A program made the translations under genes and the position numbers. From NCBI GenBank assembly GCA_902604855.1, contig CACLAF010000001.1, positions 62,001 to 126,000 on the forward strand: 64,000 nucleotides of DNA, given 5' to 3'. Below are positions 1 through 8,184 of the stretch, piece after piece. This DNA comes from an uncultured SAR86 cluster bacterium. Lineage in GTDB: Bacteria > Pseudomonadota > Gammaproteobacteria > Magnimaribacterales > Magnimaribacteraceae. Numbering within the stretch: position 1 is the stretch's first letter; the number at the start of each line of letters is the position of its first letter. The notes under the pieces were generated by a model that saw only the letters and a program-made list of their open reading frames with translations, was not told the DNA's origin and searched no databases.

Positions 1-939
1 CCACATTGTAAGGGCAAGGTATCCTTTTATTATTCTCGGATCATTAAAACCTCCAAACTCAGAGAATCTATTGGATAAATTAAGTTGATTTAAGCTTGTT
101 AATATTGATTCGCTTCTTGGATCAAGGAAATACAAAATTAAAGTTAGTATTGAAAAAGTTAACACTAAATTTAGGGTATTGGTCTTAGACCTTTTGGTCT
201 TAGTTTTTTTTGTCTGGATCCTGACTCTTAAAATCTTCCACATTAAGACAAACAACAAAATTATTGCCAATCTAGTAAGGGTTAAGAAAATAGTTACTGC
301 AAGGAAAAAAGCTATCGTCAATAACAAAGTATGATACAAATAAGGAACCGCATTATTCCTCAATATAGACCAAATTAAAAAGAGTCCTAGGATGCAATGA
401 TAAGCTGCATACGATGATCCGAGTAGTCCCATCCTTGTAGACTCCCCATCAAAATTGTAGCCCATGCTTAATGTTGAATCTGTAATTATCTGAACATTAG
501 GAAAAAATATATAACCCATAAATTGAACAGAAGTAATTGTAACGATGGCGGCCAAGATAATTATCTGTATGCTTAAAATAGAAATATGATTTCTGAAGAA
601 GTAAAAAGCACCAAGACATATGACTACATTAAAAAAATACCTATGAGATGAAGGCAATCTTATCTCATGGACTTGAACAAGCAATGCAAACTCAGACATT
701 AAAAAACTAAAGGTTAACAAAAAAGTAAGCAATAAAAGATTTAAACGATGTTGACTGGACTTCAAGGCTGACACTAAGTATGTGAGAAAAAAAACAACTA
801 TAGGAACGACTACGAATAGATTATCACCACCAATTCTTAATCCCGACAACAACCCAAAAAATCCGCTCAAGCCTAAGGTAACAAGTAGAAAGTAAAGAAA
901 TATTTTCTTAAATAAATCTAAATTTACGTTTAGTTTCAC
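1..939 (-). CDS. Partial O-antigen polymerase (Wzy-like) membrane protein
   Basis: The reading frame runs open from a GTG codon at 939 to the window edge, so about 313 residues are present and the C-terminus is missing. AAGGA lies eight bases before the GTG, which supports that start. The product is strongly hydrophobic, with roughly eight membrane-spanning stretches, then a basic segment (KKTKTKRSK, near residue 240), another helix, and a polar loop containing DPRSES and later RFSEFGGFNDPR. A polytopic protein with a late large loop rich in such Arg/Asp motifs is typical of Wzy polymerases and WaaL ligases. It follows glycosyltransferase genes and the cluster also has wzx and wzz, so the polymerase role fits best. 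WaaL-like ligase is the alternative. Family assignment is from architecture and context, not a recognised signature. Confidence 0.6.
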   Translation of the reverse strand, partial: MKLNVNLDLFKKIFLYFLLVTLGLSGFFGLLSGLRIGGDNLFVVVPIVVFFLTYLVSALKSSQHRLNLLLLTFLLTFSFLMSEFALLVQVHEIRLPSSHRYFFNVVICLGAFYFFRNHISILSIQIIILAAIVTITSVQFMGYIFFPNVQIITDSTLSMGYNFDGESTRMGLLGSSYAAYHCILGLFLIWSILRNNAVPYLYHTLLLTIAFFLAVTIFLTLTRLAIILLFVLMWKILRVRIQTKKTKTKRSKTNTLNLVLTFSILTLILYFLDPRSESILTSLNQLNLSNRFSEFGGFNDPRIIKGYLALTMW

Positions 940-986
940 CAGTTAATTCCTTGGTATTTTATAACTTATGAGATAGAAAAATATGA

Positions 987-1940
987 TTAAGAATAATCCT
1001 TTTGAATTTCGCCGTATAAACGATCATAACTTTCATGAACTGATATTATAGTAGAAAAATCTACATATCTTCTTTCATTGAAATTTTTGACCGCTATAGC
1101 GAGTGATTCCATATCGCCGTATTCACATAGAATACAAGCTTCATGTCGTCTGATACAGTTTGTGGCAATAACTGATGTTTTAAAAAATAAAGATTCCATA
1201 ACAGATATAGAATCTCCATCTGTTGATGTGTATCTTATAAAGCAATCACTCTGTTGAATGAGGTAACAAAAATCAATATCTTCTTCAATAATAATTACGT
1301 TATCTGGCAATGATTTGCCAAATTCTTTTGAATAATCTCCAGATGTATCTGAAATAATTAGTATGCTTCCTTCTAAATCCTTAAAAAAGTTAATTAAGTA
1401 TGTAATACCGTATAGCTCTCTATTTTGCTTATCAAAACAAAAGCTATTCGCATTTGTGCAATAAATAATTTTTCCTTCAATAGAGGATAGAATGTCATCG
1501 ACTGTCCGATCTGCGTCAACATTTGGCTCAATAAAGGAGGATAAAGAAATAGAGTTCTGATTAATTCTTAGAGCCTTTTCGATACTTCCCATCCCAACAA
1601 CTGGCTTATGAGAAAATCTTATAGCTAACTGTTCGATTAAATTTAAAAAAGTACCAGAAATACCTACTTCCGCATGGATAGACAGGATCAATTTCTTATC
1701 GAATACATGACACAAAATTGAAATAAAAAACATTGCAAGAGGATTAGAGCCATTAAAATGAACAAATGAAGAATTACAAATAAGAAGCCCTAATCTAAAA
1801 GGATTAAAACTCTTTGTCGAATAAAACTCATACTTGTGAGAATTAAGAAATTTTGAAGCAGCGAGTAACCTAGATACAAAAATAACTACGCCTCCGATAT
1901 TATTGGGTTCAGGTAGCCTTCCAATGATTAACGGATGCAT
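987..1940 (-). CDS. Glycosyltransferase, GT-B fold (GT4-like)
   Basis: A 317-residue protein likely to add one sugar to the lipid-linked polysaccharide unit at the inner face of the inner membrane. It opens with a GT-B style N-terminus (GRLPEPNNIGGV, residues 7-18) and near residue 245 has a C-terminal nucleotide-sugar region (SISVMESLFFKTSVIATNC) that resembles the conserved E-containing loop of GT4 enzymes. It is shorter than usual for GT4 (about 350-400 residues) and the EX7E motif is not clean, so donor specificity cannot be read. It overlaps the preceding GT2 gene by 13 bases, showing translational coupling, and is followed by the polymerase-like gene. Confidence 0.7.
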   Translation of the reverse strand: MHPLIIGRLPEPNNIGGVVIFVSRLLAASKFLNSHKYEFYSTKSFNPFRLGLLICNSSFVHFNGSNPLAMFFISILCHVFDKKLILSIHAEVGISGTFLNLIEQLAIRFSHKPVVGMGSIEKALRINQNSISLSSFIEPNVDADRTVDDILSSIEGKIIYCTNANSFCFDKQNRELYGITYLINFFKDLEGSILIISDTSGDYSKEFGKSLPDNVIIIEEDIDFCYLIQQSDCFIRYTSTDGDSISVMESLFFKTSVIATNCIRRHEACILCEYGDMESLAIAVKNFNERRYVDFSTIISVHESYDRLYGEIQKDYS

Positions 1941-2773
1941 GCTTTGAGCAATAAAAAGAATGATTTTAACCTAAGCTCGAAAGAACAATTTTTTTGAAAG
2001 CATATACTCCTGAGGTACAAAATGCTTCTACGGTTCATATTTTTTCTTAATAAGTATGTTGCTATGTTGTATTTATACCATGCAGGTTTATAGCTTGGAG
2101 AGAAATCCAACCTAAAAGCTCTATTCGACATAAATTGATTTGCTGATGAAGTTAATGCTGAAGAAGAATAAAAATAATAACCAAGCTTTTTATTAACAAA
2201 TTTTAATTTAGCCCCTAATTGAAGAACATTAGCCCAAAGATGAAAGTCTTCAATAGCAATATATCTCTTATCAATGCTGTAACAGCCAGCATTCAAGATT
2301 AATTCTTTTTTTATAATTACGCTCGACTGAAATATAGGATTTCCTTGTAAGATCAACTCATTAAAGTTAGTTGGCTTTGGTCTAAAAAAAATTTTCTTTA
2401 AGAAGGGCTTAAAAAGAGAGCCCTTTAAATGTAGATCATGAGAAATAAATTGTTCACCTCTATTTATATGATGAACACTTTCAGAGAGCTTATTATTTGT
2501 CCAGGTGTCATCGGAGTCACAGAAAGCTATGAATTCATAGTTTGCTAAAGAAACTCCAAAATTTCTTGAAACTGCAGGCATGCCATTATTATTAATTATG
2601 TGAAAAGAAATACGCTTATCTTTGAATGAATCTACGATATCTTTAGTATTGTCTGTGCTTGAATTGTCCACAATTATAAGCTCAAACTCTTGATAGGTCT
2701 GACTGAGTATTGATGAGATTGTTCGCGCAATGGTCTTACCGCTATTATATGAAGGTATGACTACACTAAACAT
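1928..2773 (-). CDS. Family 2 glycosyltransferase
   Basis: A 281-residue GT-A enzyme. The N-terminus FSVVIPSYNSGKTIARTI is the classic family 2 nucleotide-binding strand, SILSQTYQEFELIIVDNSSTD continues it, and CDSDD at residues 85-89 is the metal-binding DXD-type motif. A second acidic element, AIEDFHLWA, lies further along and fits the catalytic ED position. The protein lacks long membrane segments, so it probably acts at the cytoplasmic face on an undecaprenyl-linked acceptor. It sits between a sugar-nucleotide SDR gene and another glycosyltransferase in the polysaccharide operon. Donor sugar is unknown. Confidence 0.85.
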   Translation of the reverse strand: MFSVVIPSYNSGKTIARTISSILSQTYQEFELIIVDNSSTDNTKDIVDSFKDKRISFHIINNNGMPAVSRNFGVSLANYEFIAFCDSDDTWTNNKLSESVHHINRGEQFISHDLHLKGSLFKPFLKKIFFRPKPTNFNELILQGNPIFQSSVIIKKELILNAGCYSIDKRYIAIEDFHLWANVLQLGAKLKFVNKKLGYYFYSSSALTSSANQFMSNRAFRLDFSPSYKPAWYKYNIATYLLRKNMNRRSILYLRSICFQKNCSFELRLKSFFLLLKACIR

Positions 2774-2856
2774 GTTTTTCCATTATAAATTTCATAGATT
2801 ATTTGATATTTTTCGAAAAAAGAATGGATGTTCAAATTATTGATAAGATTTAAATT

Positions 2857-3795
2857 TTAGTTTGTATTTGTATTTCTCTTAAGCCAGTCTATTAATAAAT
2901 CTATTTCATCTAGAAAAGAATCTTGAACATTAATATCGAGTTGCTTTAAAGACAAATTATCTATTCTAAGTTTATAATTTTGCCCTGACGAACTTTCTCT
3001 AAAAATATCGATATTTTTACCTATCTTATGAGAGAGTCTATGCCCCACCTCCATTGCAACTTCTTCAAGTGTTCGAGAAATACCTGTCGATACATTAAAC
3101 AGGGAAGGTGTTTTTATTTTTGATTTCAAGATCTTAATAATTATTTTGTTAAGTTCGGTTATTGGAAGAAAGTCCCTTCTGTTAAGGTAGTTGTCTTTAA
3201 TTTTTATTTGACCTAGTAAGATTGCATCTTGCACAAACTGATTTAAAACTAAACCCTCAAATTCTTTACAAAAATTTACTGGGTAACCAAAACAGTTAGA
3301 AATCCTTAAAACACAGCCTTGCATTTTAGTATTCCCATTGCAACTCAAAACTGCTTTCTCGCCTAAAAGGTGAGAGACAGCATAGGGATGCTTATTCAAA
3401 GTTTCCGAATTCTCATCAAAATTTCCGATCAAAGGGCTGTCGTAAACATGAACTGTAGATAAATAAAGAAAACGTTTACATCCATAAAGAGCGCAATATT
3501 TTGTTAATCTTTCAGTGGTCTTGCCATTAAATTCATTAGCTAAATCAGGATAATCAGCACAATCATTTGCGTTCATTCCTGCAGCATGAATAATCATGTC
3601 ATAGCCTTTTGAGAAAGAAAGATTAACATCATCCCAATCTGTAAGTACTTGACTACAACCTTCAATAATTCCCTTAGAGAAAGGCTTACGTGACCCCAAA
3701 TAAACATCATAATCACAGGAAGATAATGCCTGCCCGATCCTGGAACCTAAATAACCTGTTCCGCCAGTTATAAGTACTTTTTCTTTAGTTGCTAT
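2857..3795 (-). CDS. NAD-dependent epimerase/dehydratase (SDR), non-standard start codon
   Basis: A sugar-nucleotide SDR, probably the last step (C4 reduction or epimerisation) of the CDP-hexose branch encoded just upstream. The NAD-binding motif GGTGYLG lies upstream of the first ATG/GTG/TTG in this frame (TTG at 3699). Between the in-frame TGA at 3805-3807 and that TTG there is no standard start. The least bad candidate is ATA at 3793-3795, with GAG about eight bases before it, giving 312 residues. Starting at 3699 would delete the whole cofactor-binding strand. The usual YxxxK reads YAVSH (Tyr138, His142), so the catalytic lysine position is His. It follows rfbF with an 18-base gap. Function by family; exact substrate inferred. 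Confidence 0.7.
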   Translation of the reverse strand: MATKEKVLITGGTGYLGSRIGQALSSCDYDVYLGSRKPFSKGIIEGCSQVLTDWDDVNLSFSKGYDMIIHAAGMNANDCADYPDLANEFNGKTTERLTKYCALYGCKRFLYLSTVHVYDSPLIGNFDENSETLNKHPYAVSHLLGEKAVLSCNGNTKMQGCVLRISNCFGYPVNFCKEFEGLVLNQFVQDAILLGQIKIKDNYLNRRDFLPITELNKIIIKILKSKIKTPSLFNVSTGISRTLEEVAMEVGHRLSHKIGKNIDIFRESSSGQNYKLRIDNLSLKQLDINVQDSFLDEIDLLIDWLKRNTNTN

Positions 3796-3813
3796 AACAA
3801 ATACTCAATTAAA

Positions 3814-4575
3814 TTATTTCCAAGGAGCCTTTCCAGATTCCCAAATATCATTTAATTTATCATGATCTCTTTTGCTATCCATACATTGCCAGTAGCCCTC
3901 GTGTTGAAATGCAGCAATTTCTTCATCAAGACACAATTTATCCATTGGTTCTCGTTCAAACATCTCATGATCACCAGTTATATAATCTAAAACACCATTT
4001 TCACAAACAAAAAATCCTCCATTTATCCAGCCATCATGTAATTGAGGTTTTTCTTCAAATTTAGTCACTTTTCCATCTTTGATAATTAGCTCACCGAATC
4101 TAGCAGAAGGACGAACGGCTGTCATAGTCAATAATTTTCCTTGCTTGTCGTGATGATCAATGACGGAGTTGATATCAACATCAGATAGACCATCACCGTA
4201 CGATAGTAAGAAGCGATCATCTCCGATATATTCTTTCAGTCTCTTTATTCTTCCACCAGTCATAGTTTCTAAACCGGTATCTATAATAGTTACCTTCCAT
4301 TCTAAAGAGGGAGCTTTGTGAATCTTTATATCTCCTGTTGATAAGTCTATTGAGTAATCAGAATTTACGAGAGAGTAATTAGCAAAAAATTGCTTTAGAT
4401 AATCTGCCTTGTAACCAGCTGCAACGATAAACTCGTTAAAACCATATTTAGCATAAAGATTCATTATATGCATTATTATGGGCTTATCACCTACAGGAAC
4501 CATGGGTTTAGGAATATTCCCAGTTAATTCTGATAATCGTGTGCCGAATCCACCAGCAAGAAGAACTACTTTCAT
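3814..4575 (-). CDS. rfbF: Glucose-1-phosphate cytidylyltransferase
   Basis: Makes CDP-glucose from CTP and glucose 1-phosphate, the entry step to CDP-linked 6-deoxy and 3,6-dideoxy sugars. The 253-residue length is normal. The nucleotidyltransferase signature LAGGFGTRL (6-14), IPKPMVPVGDKPII, the metal-binding segment YGDGLSD (126-132), FEEKP and GWINGGFF are all present and characteristic of RfbF rather than RmlA. The gene lies between an RmlC-like epimerase gene (9 bases away) and an SDR gene, and rfbG is two genes upstream, so the order is rfbG, epimerase, rfbF, SDR. Acts in the cytoplasm. Confidence 0.95.
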   Translation of the reverse strand: MKVVLLAGGFGTRLSELTGNIPKPMVPVGDKPIIMHIMNLYAKYGFNEFIVAAGYKADYLKQFFANYSLVNSDYSIDLSTGDIKIHKAPSLEWKVTIIDTGLETMTGGRIKRLKEYIGDDRFLLSYGDGLSDVDINSVIDHHDKQGKLLTMTAVRPSARFGELIIKDGKVTKFEEKPQLHDGWINGGFFVCENGVLDYITGDHEMFEREPMDKLCLDEEIAAFQHEGYWQCMDSKRDHDKLNDIWESGKAPWK

Positions 4576-4584
4576 ATCTTCACC

Positions 4585-5043
4585 TTAAAAATGCTTTATA
4601 TTCCAATTATAGTCGATATCTTCGGTATCATGCGGCAGCCTTATTATTTCATCAGGCCTATGGACTATAGTTGCGCAATTGGCAACAATCGACATTTCTA
4701 TTCCAATTCCCTTAAAACCATTCCATATTTCTGGAGGGACAGTTAATAAAAAATAATTTTCAGGGGATAATATAAATTCATTAAACATTCCATAGGTTTC
4801 ACTGTCTTCTCTTTGATCATATAAAACTACTTTGACAGAACCTGAAATGCATGCGTAATTTAATTTCATCTCACTATGCTTATGCCAGGCCTTTACAACA
4901 TTAGGGTAGGTGCAAGAAAAATAAATTTCACCGAATTTTTCAAAATTTGAATCATCCTCCCTTAACATCCGCATGACCTTCCCTCTTTCATCAAAGAACT
5001 GAGGCAGTGGTGTAAGAACTACACCTTCAATCATTTTGTTCAT
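4585..5043 (-). CDS. RmlC-like sugar-nucleotide 3,5-epimerase (cupin)
   Basis: A 152-residue cupin related to dTDP-4-dehydrorhamnose 3,5-epimerase. FFDERGKVMRMLRED near the N-terminus and AWHKHSEMKLNYACISGSV in the middle are the RmlC family elements; the His of AWHKH matches the usual catalytic His position. ATG at 5043 is chosen because GGAG lies seven bases before it; a longer upstream reading has no such signal, and an ATG at 5034 overlapping the rfbG stop is the alternative. Since its neighbours are rfbG and rfbF, the substrate is probably CDP-4-keto-6-deoxyglucose rather than the dTDP sugar. That substrate is inferred from context. Confidence 0.8.
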   Translation of the reverse strand: MNKMIEGVVLTPLPQFFDERGKVMRMLREDDSNFEKFGEIYFSCTYPNVVKAWHKHSEMKLNYACISGSVKVVLYDQREDSETYGMFNEFILSPENYFLLTVPPEIWNGFKGIGIEMSIVANCATIVHRPDEIIRLPHDTEDIDYNWNIKHF

Positions 5044-6082
5044 CAAAATACTCCAAGATTTGATTATTTGTAACTTCAATTGGATTCTTTCCAGAATTTA
5101 CATCTTTGTACCAATTAGCTGTATTAATAATTGCATCCATTCCACTCCACTTAGGATGCCAATCCAGCTGAATATTTGCTTTATCACAATTTAATTGGAG
5201 CAAGCCCGCTTCGTGGGGATGATCTAGAGGATCTAACTCAACCTCTCCAGATCCTAAGATTTCTAGAACTAATCTTGCTAATTCACCGGTGGTTATTTCC
5301 TTGTTAATACTTGGTCCAAAGTTCCAATTCGATGGTAACTCTGTGATTTCTTTATAATATAAAGACTGCGCCAGTTTCATATAACCAGATAAAGGCTCTA
5401 ATACATGCTGCCAAGGGCGGGTAGAATTTGGACTTCTCAGAAGTACTTTGCCATCATTTTCTGAAGCCCTAACGCAATCAGGGATAATCCGATCAATGGA
5501 GAAATCTCCACCTCCAATTACGTTACCAGCCCTTGCAGTAGCAGAAAAATTTTCTCTTTGCGACCAAAAACTTCTAACGAAACTACTGTAAATCAACTCA
5601 GCACATGCCTTTGATGAGCTATAAGGATCATGTCCTCCCAGAGGATCGCTTTCCCTATATCCCCATAACCATTCAACATTTTCATAACATTTATCTGAAG
5701 TTACAAACACTAATGACTTAATAGATTGACAAGAATTTACAGAAGTTAAAAGATTTAGAGATCCTATAGCATTTGTTGTGTAAGTATTTATTGGATCATC
5801 ATAAGAAGATCTTACTAGCGCCTGTGCTGCTAAATGGAAAACTATGTCTGGTTGATAGTCTGACATGGAGGCTTCAAGCTGACCTAGATCTCTTATGTCT
5901 CCTACCTCATGTTCAATTTCATCTTGCAAATTCAACTTAGAAAATAAAGAATCCTCTTCAGGCTTCAGAGAATAGCCCTTTATCTGAGATCCCCAATTCA
6001 GGAGAACACGAGTTAACCAAGCTCCCTTAAAGCCTGTATGACCAGTAATAAAAACCTTTTTACCTTTATAAAAGTTCTTCAT
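5027..6082 (-). CDS. rfbG: CDP-glucose 4,6-dehydratase
   Basis: Converts CDP-D-glucose to CDP-4-keto-6-deoxy-D-glucose with tightly bound NAD. The 351-residue SDR has the Rossmann motif GHTGFKG (14-20), the substrate-site segment TSDKCY (128-133) and the catalytic YSSSK (Tyr154, Lys158); HTGFKGAWL and WLWGYRESDPLGGHDPYS are typical of RfbG. It overlaps the upstream glycosyltransferase gene by 17 bases and the downstream epimerase gene by 17 bases, so these are translationally coupled. No RfbH-type dehydrase is present in the window, which argues against a 3,6-dideoxy product. Confidence 0.95.
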   Translation of the reverse strand: MKNFYKGKKVFITGHTGFKGAWLTRVLLNWGSQIKGYSLKPEEDSLFSKLNLQDEIEHEVGDIRDLGQLEASMSDYQPDIVFHLAAQALVRSSYDDPINTYTTNAIGSLNLLTSVNSCQSIKSLVFVTSDKCYENVEWLWGYRESDPLGGHDPYSSSKACAELIYSSFVRSFWSQRENFSATARAGNVIGGGDFSIDRIIPDCVRASENDGKVLLRSPNSTRPWQHVLEPLSGYMKLAQSLYYKEITELPSNWNFGPSINKEITTGELARLVLEILGSGEVELDPLDHPHEAGLLQLNCDKANIQLDWHPKWSGMDAIINTANWYKDVNSGKNPIEVTNNQILEYFDEQND

Positions 6083-7313
6083 TTTTAACTCCGAGCAATT
6101 TTTTTAAATTATGTAGATATATATCACTAGAGAAATGAGATTTATATCTTGATACGCAATTAATCTTATATTGATACAAGACGTCTTTATTATCTAGTAT
6201 CTTTCGAATACTTGAAGTTAAAGATTTTAAATTCCCAACTTCAAAAATAAGCCCATTTGCTTCATTATCAATTTGAGAAGGGATTCCAGCAAGATCAGAG
6301 CCAACCGAAGGTATGCCAAATAACATTGCCTCGGAAATAACATTTGGCAAATCTTCAGAATGCAAGGAAGGGACCAACAGAACATCTATATTCATGTATA
6401 CAGAAGAAATATCTTTGTCATTCACGAATTCTACAACATCCTCTAGTTCATTGAGTCTTACGTAAGAAATAAGATCCTCTGTCAAGTCACCCTTTCCTTC
6501 AATGAGTAGTTTAAAGTCTTGATATCCGTTTTGTTTGATATTCTCAATTGCCTTAAGGAGAAAAGCATGTCCTTTTCTTTCTTCATGCACTCCAATTATT
6601 CCAAAGTTAATTATGGAGTCAGAAAAATATACTTTTTCACGAGAACTTAAAATCTTTTTTTTATCGAATCTTGATTTATCCACTCCATTGGGGATAACTA
6701 TAATTTTTTTTGGACTGAAGTCTCTGTAATGAACTAAATTTTCCTTATTATGATCACTAGCAACTATTACACTAGTTGTAGATAAGTCTATCTTTCTATC
6801 TATAAATTTCTGAATTAGTGATATAGGATAAAATCTTGATCTTCTTTGGGGTACATTATTGCAACTCAAAAAGATAGAATTGAAACCTAATAGTCGTCCC
6901 AATAATACAGCTATCAGAGCATTTCTTGATGCAGGATAGCCTCCGTTATTTACATATAAAATATTTTTTCTTTTTATAAAGAAGAGCTTAAAAAAGATAA
7001 TAATAAAGTTATAAAATATTTGTATAGGGGAAGTTAACATAGAAAAAGCTCTCCAAAGTAACCTAACTATAAATATATGTTGAATATTTTTAGGTAATGA
7101 CGCTCTGTTAAGAACCATCAAGTAAATTCGACTTAAACCTCTAAGGAAGGATAGCCTTGCAAATAGTCCTTGCTCATAATCCTTAGAAAACCTATAAATA
7201 AACCTCAAATCATATGCTTCATTAATTTGCTCACTATTTAAAATAATAGAAATAATATTCTCGCAACCTGCAAAGAAATCACAGTCTGAGAATAAGGTTA
7301 GGTTAGGCTTCAA
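6066..7313 (-). CDS. Family 4 glycosyltransferase
   Basis: A 415-residue GT-B enzyme. The C-terminal half carries the clear GT4 donor-binding region: VIPNGVDKSRFDKK, FGIIGVHEERKGHAFLLKAI, then SLHSEDLPNVISEAMLFG and SVGSDLAGIPSQI, which contain the EX7E-like acidic pair. The N-terminal half has a hydrophobic patch around residues 95-115 that may dock on the membrane. It overlaps the SDR gene on one side (11 bases) and rfbG on the other (17 bases). It probably transfers one residue of the repeat unit; sugar and linkage cannot be deduced. Confidence 0.9.
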   Translation of the reverse strand: MKPNLTLFSDCDFFAGCENIISIILNSEQINEAYDLRFIYRFSKDYEQGLFARLSFLRGLSRIYLMVLNRASLPKNIQHIFIVRLLWRAFSMLTSPIQIFYNFIIIFFKLFFIKRKNILYVNNGGYPASRNALIAVLLGRLLGFNSIFLSCNNVPQRRSRFYPISLIQKFIDRKIDLSTTSVIVASDHNKENLVHYRDFSPKKIIVIPNGVDKSRFDKKKILSSREKVYFSDSIINFGIIGVHEERKGHAFLLKAIENIKQNGYQDFKLLIEGKGDLTEDLISYVRLNELEDVVEFVNDKDISSVYMNIDVLLVPSLHSEDLPNVISEAMLFGIPSVGSDLAGIPSQIDNEANGLIFEVGNLKSLTSSIRKILDNKDVLYQYKINCVSRYKSHFSSDIYLHNLKKLLGVKNEELL

Positions 7314-8184
7314 GGAACATACTCCTTATACCTTTTTCTAAACTAATCTTGGGGATGAATAGATCTTCTTCAATATATTCTTTATCAATTAGCTGAAAAT
7401 CATCTAAATCATCTACAGAGTCTTCAAAAGAAATTACTTCGCTTAAATCTAAGCCTTTTAGATTGCAAATTTTTTTAGAAATGTCTTTCAAGGAAATCAG
7501 TCTTCCAGAATTAATGAATATATGGTCTGATTTAAATACAGAGTAATTAGTAATTATCTCATTTAAAAAATGAGCTACGTCCTTAACATTAATAAAATCA
7601 CGTTTTTTTTGACTGCCGTAAGCAAACATTTTTTTTCTTTCTTTAATATGACGGAATAAAGTTGGCAAGAACATATTCCCTTTCTGATTCTTACCGTAAA
7701 TAGATGAAGGATATATTACCTTAAAATTGAACTCACGATCTGAAGTTACTTTTATAAGTTTTTTTAACATATAAATTTTTTCTTTCCCATAATAGGATTC
7801 AGCACTGAAACTAAAGGGTCCGATTTTTTTATCTGAATTGCCGAAAGCAGACATAGAGCTTATAAAAATCATCTTAGCGTGAGAATGATTAGATAAGATT
7901 ACTTTTATAAGATTGTCATCCCTTACATTACCCTTTTGAAGGGAATCAAAGGAATTATCTCTTAAACATCTTGAATCTAGATGGAGTATTACATCAGGAT
8001 TAGTTTTTGCAAAAAGATTCTTAACTGATTGAAGATTGCCGTAATTCACAAATATCGTGCTGCCTCTCGGCTCTTCTTTTCTTGAACTTGCAACAAATAT
8101 TGAATGTCTAGAAGATGCAGTAGACAAGTCTTCTATCACTGAGGTGCCCAAAAAACCTAAACCTCCCAGAATCAAGATATTCAC
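7303..8184 (-). CDS. NAD(P)-dependent sugar-nucleotide epimerase/reductase (SDR)
   Basis: A 293-residue extended SDR. The dinucleotide motif GGLGFLG is at 7-13, the serine-rich active-site strand IFISSMSAFG at about 106-115, and the catalytic pair YGKEK at Tyr132/Lys136. It begins in an ATGA overlap with the stop of the upstream PglF-like dehydratase gene, so it may use the 4-keto product of that enzyme as a 4-reductase or epimerase (for example toward a QuiNAc- or FucNAc-type sugar). Substrate is inferred only from this coupling. Confidence 0.8.
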   Translation of the reverse strand: MNILILGGLGFLGTSVIEDLSTASSRHSIFVASSRKEEPRGSTIFVNYGNLQSVKNLFAKTNPDVILHLDSRCLRDNSFDSLQKGNVRDDNLIKVILSNHSHAKMIFISSMSAFGNSDKKIGPFSFSAESYYGKEKIYMLKKLIKVTSDREFNFKVIYPSSIYGKNQKGNMFLPTLFRHIKERKKMFAYGSQKKRDFINVKDVAHFLNEIITNYSVFKSDHIFINSGRLISLKDISKKICNLKGLDLSEVISFEDSVDDLDDFQLIDKEYIEEDLFIPKISLEKGIRSMFLEA

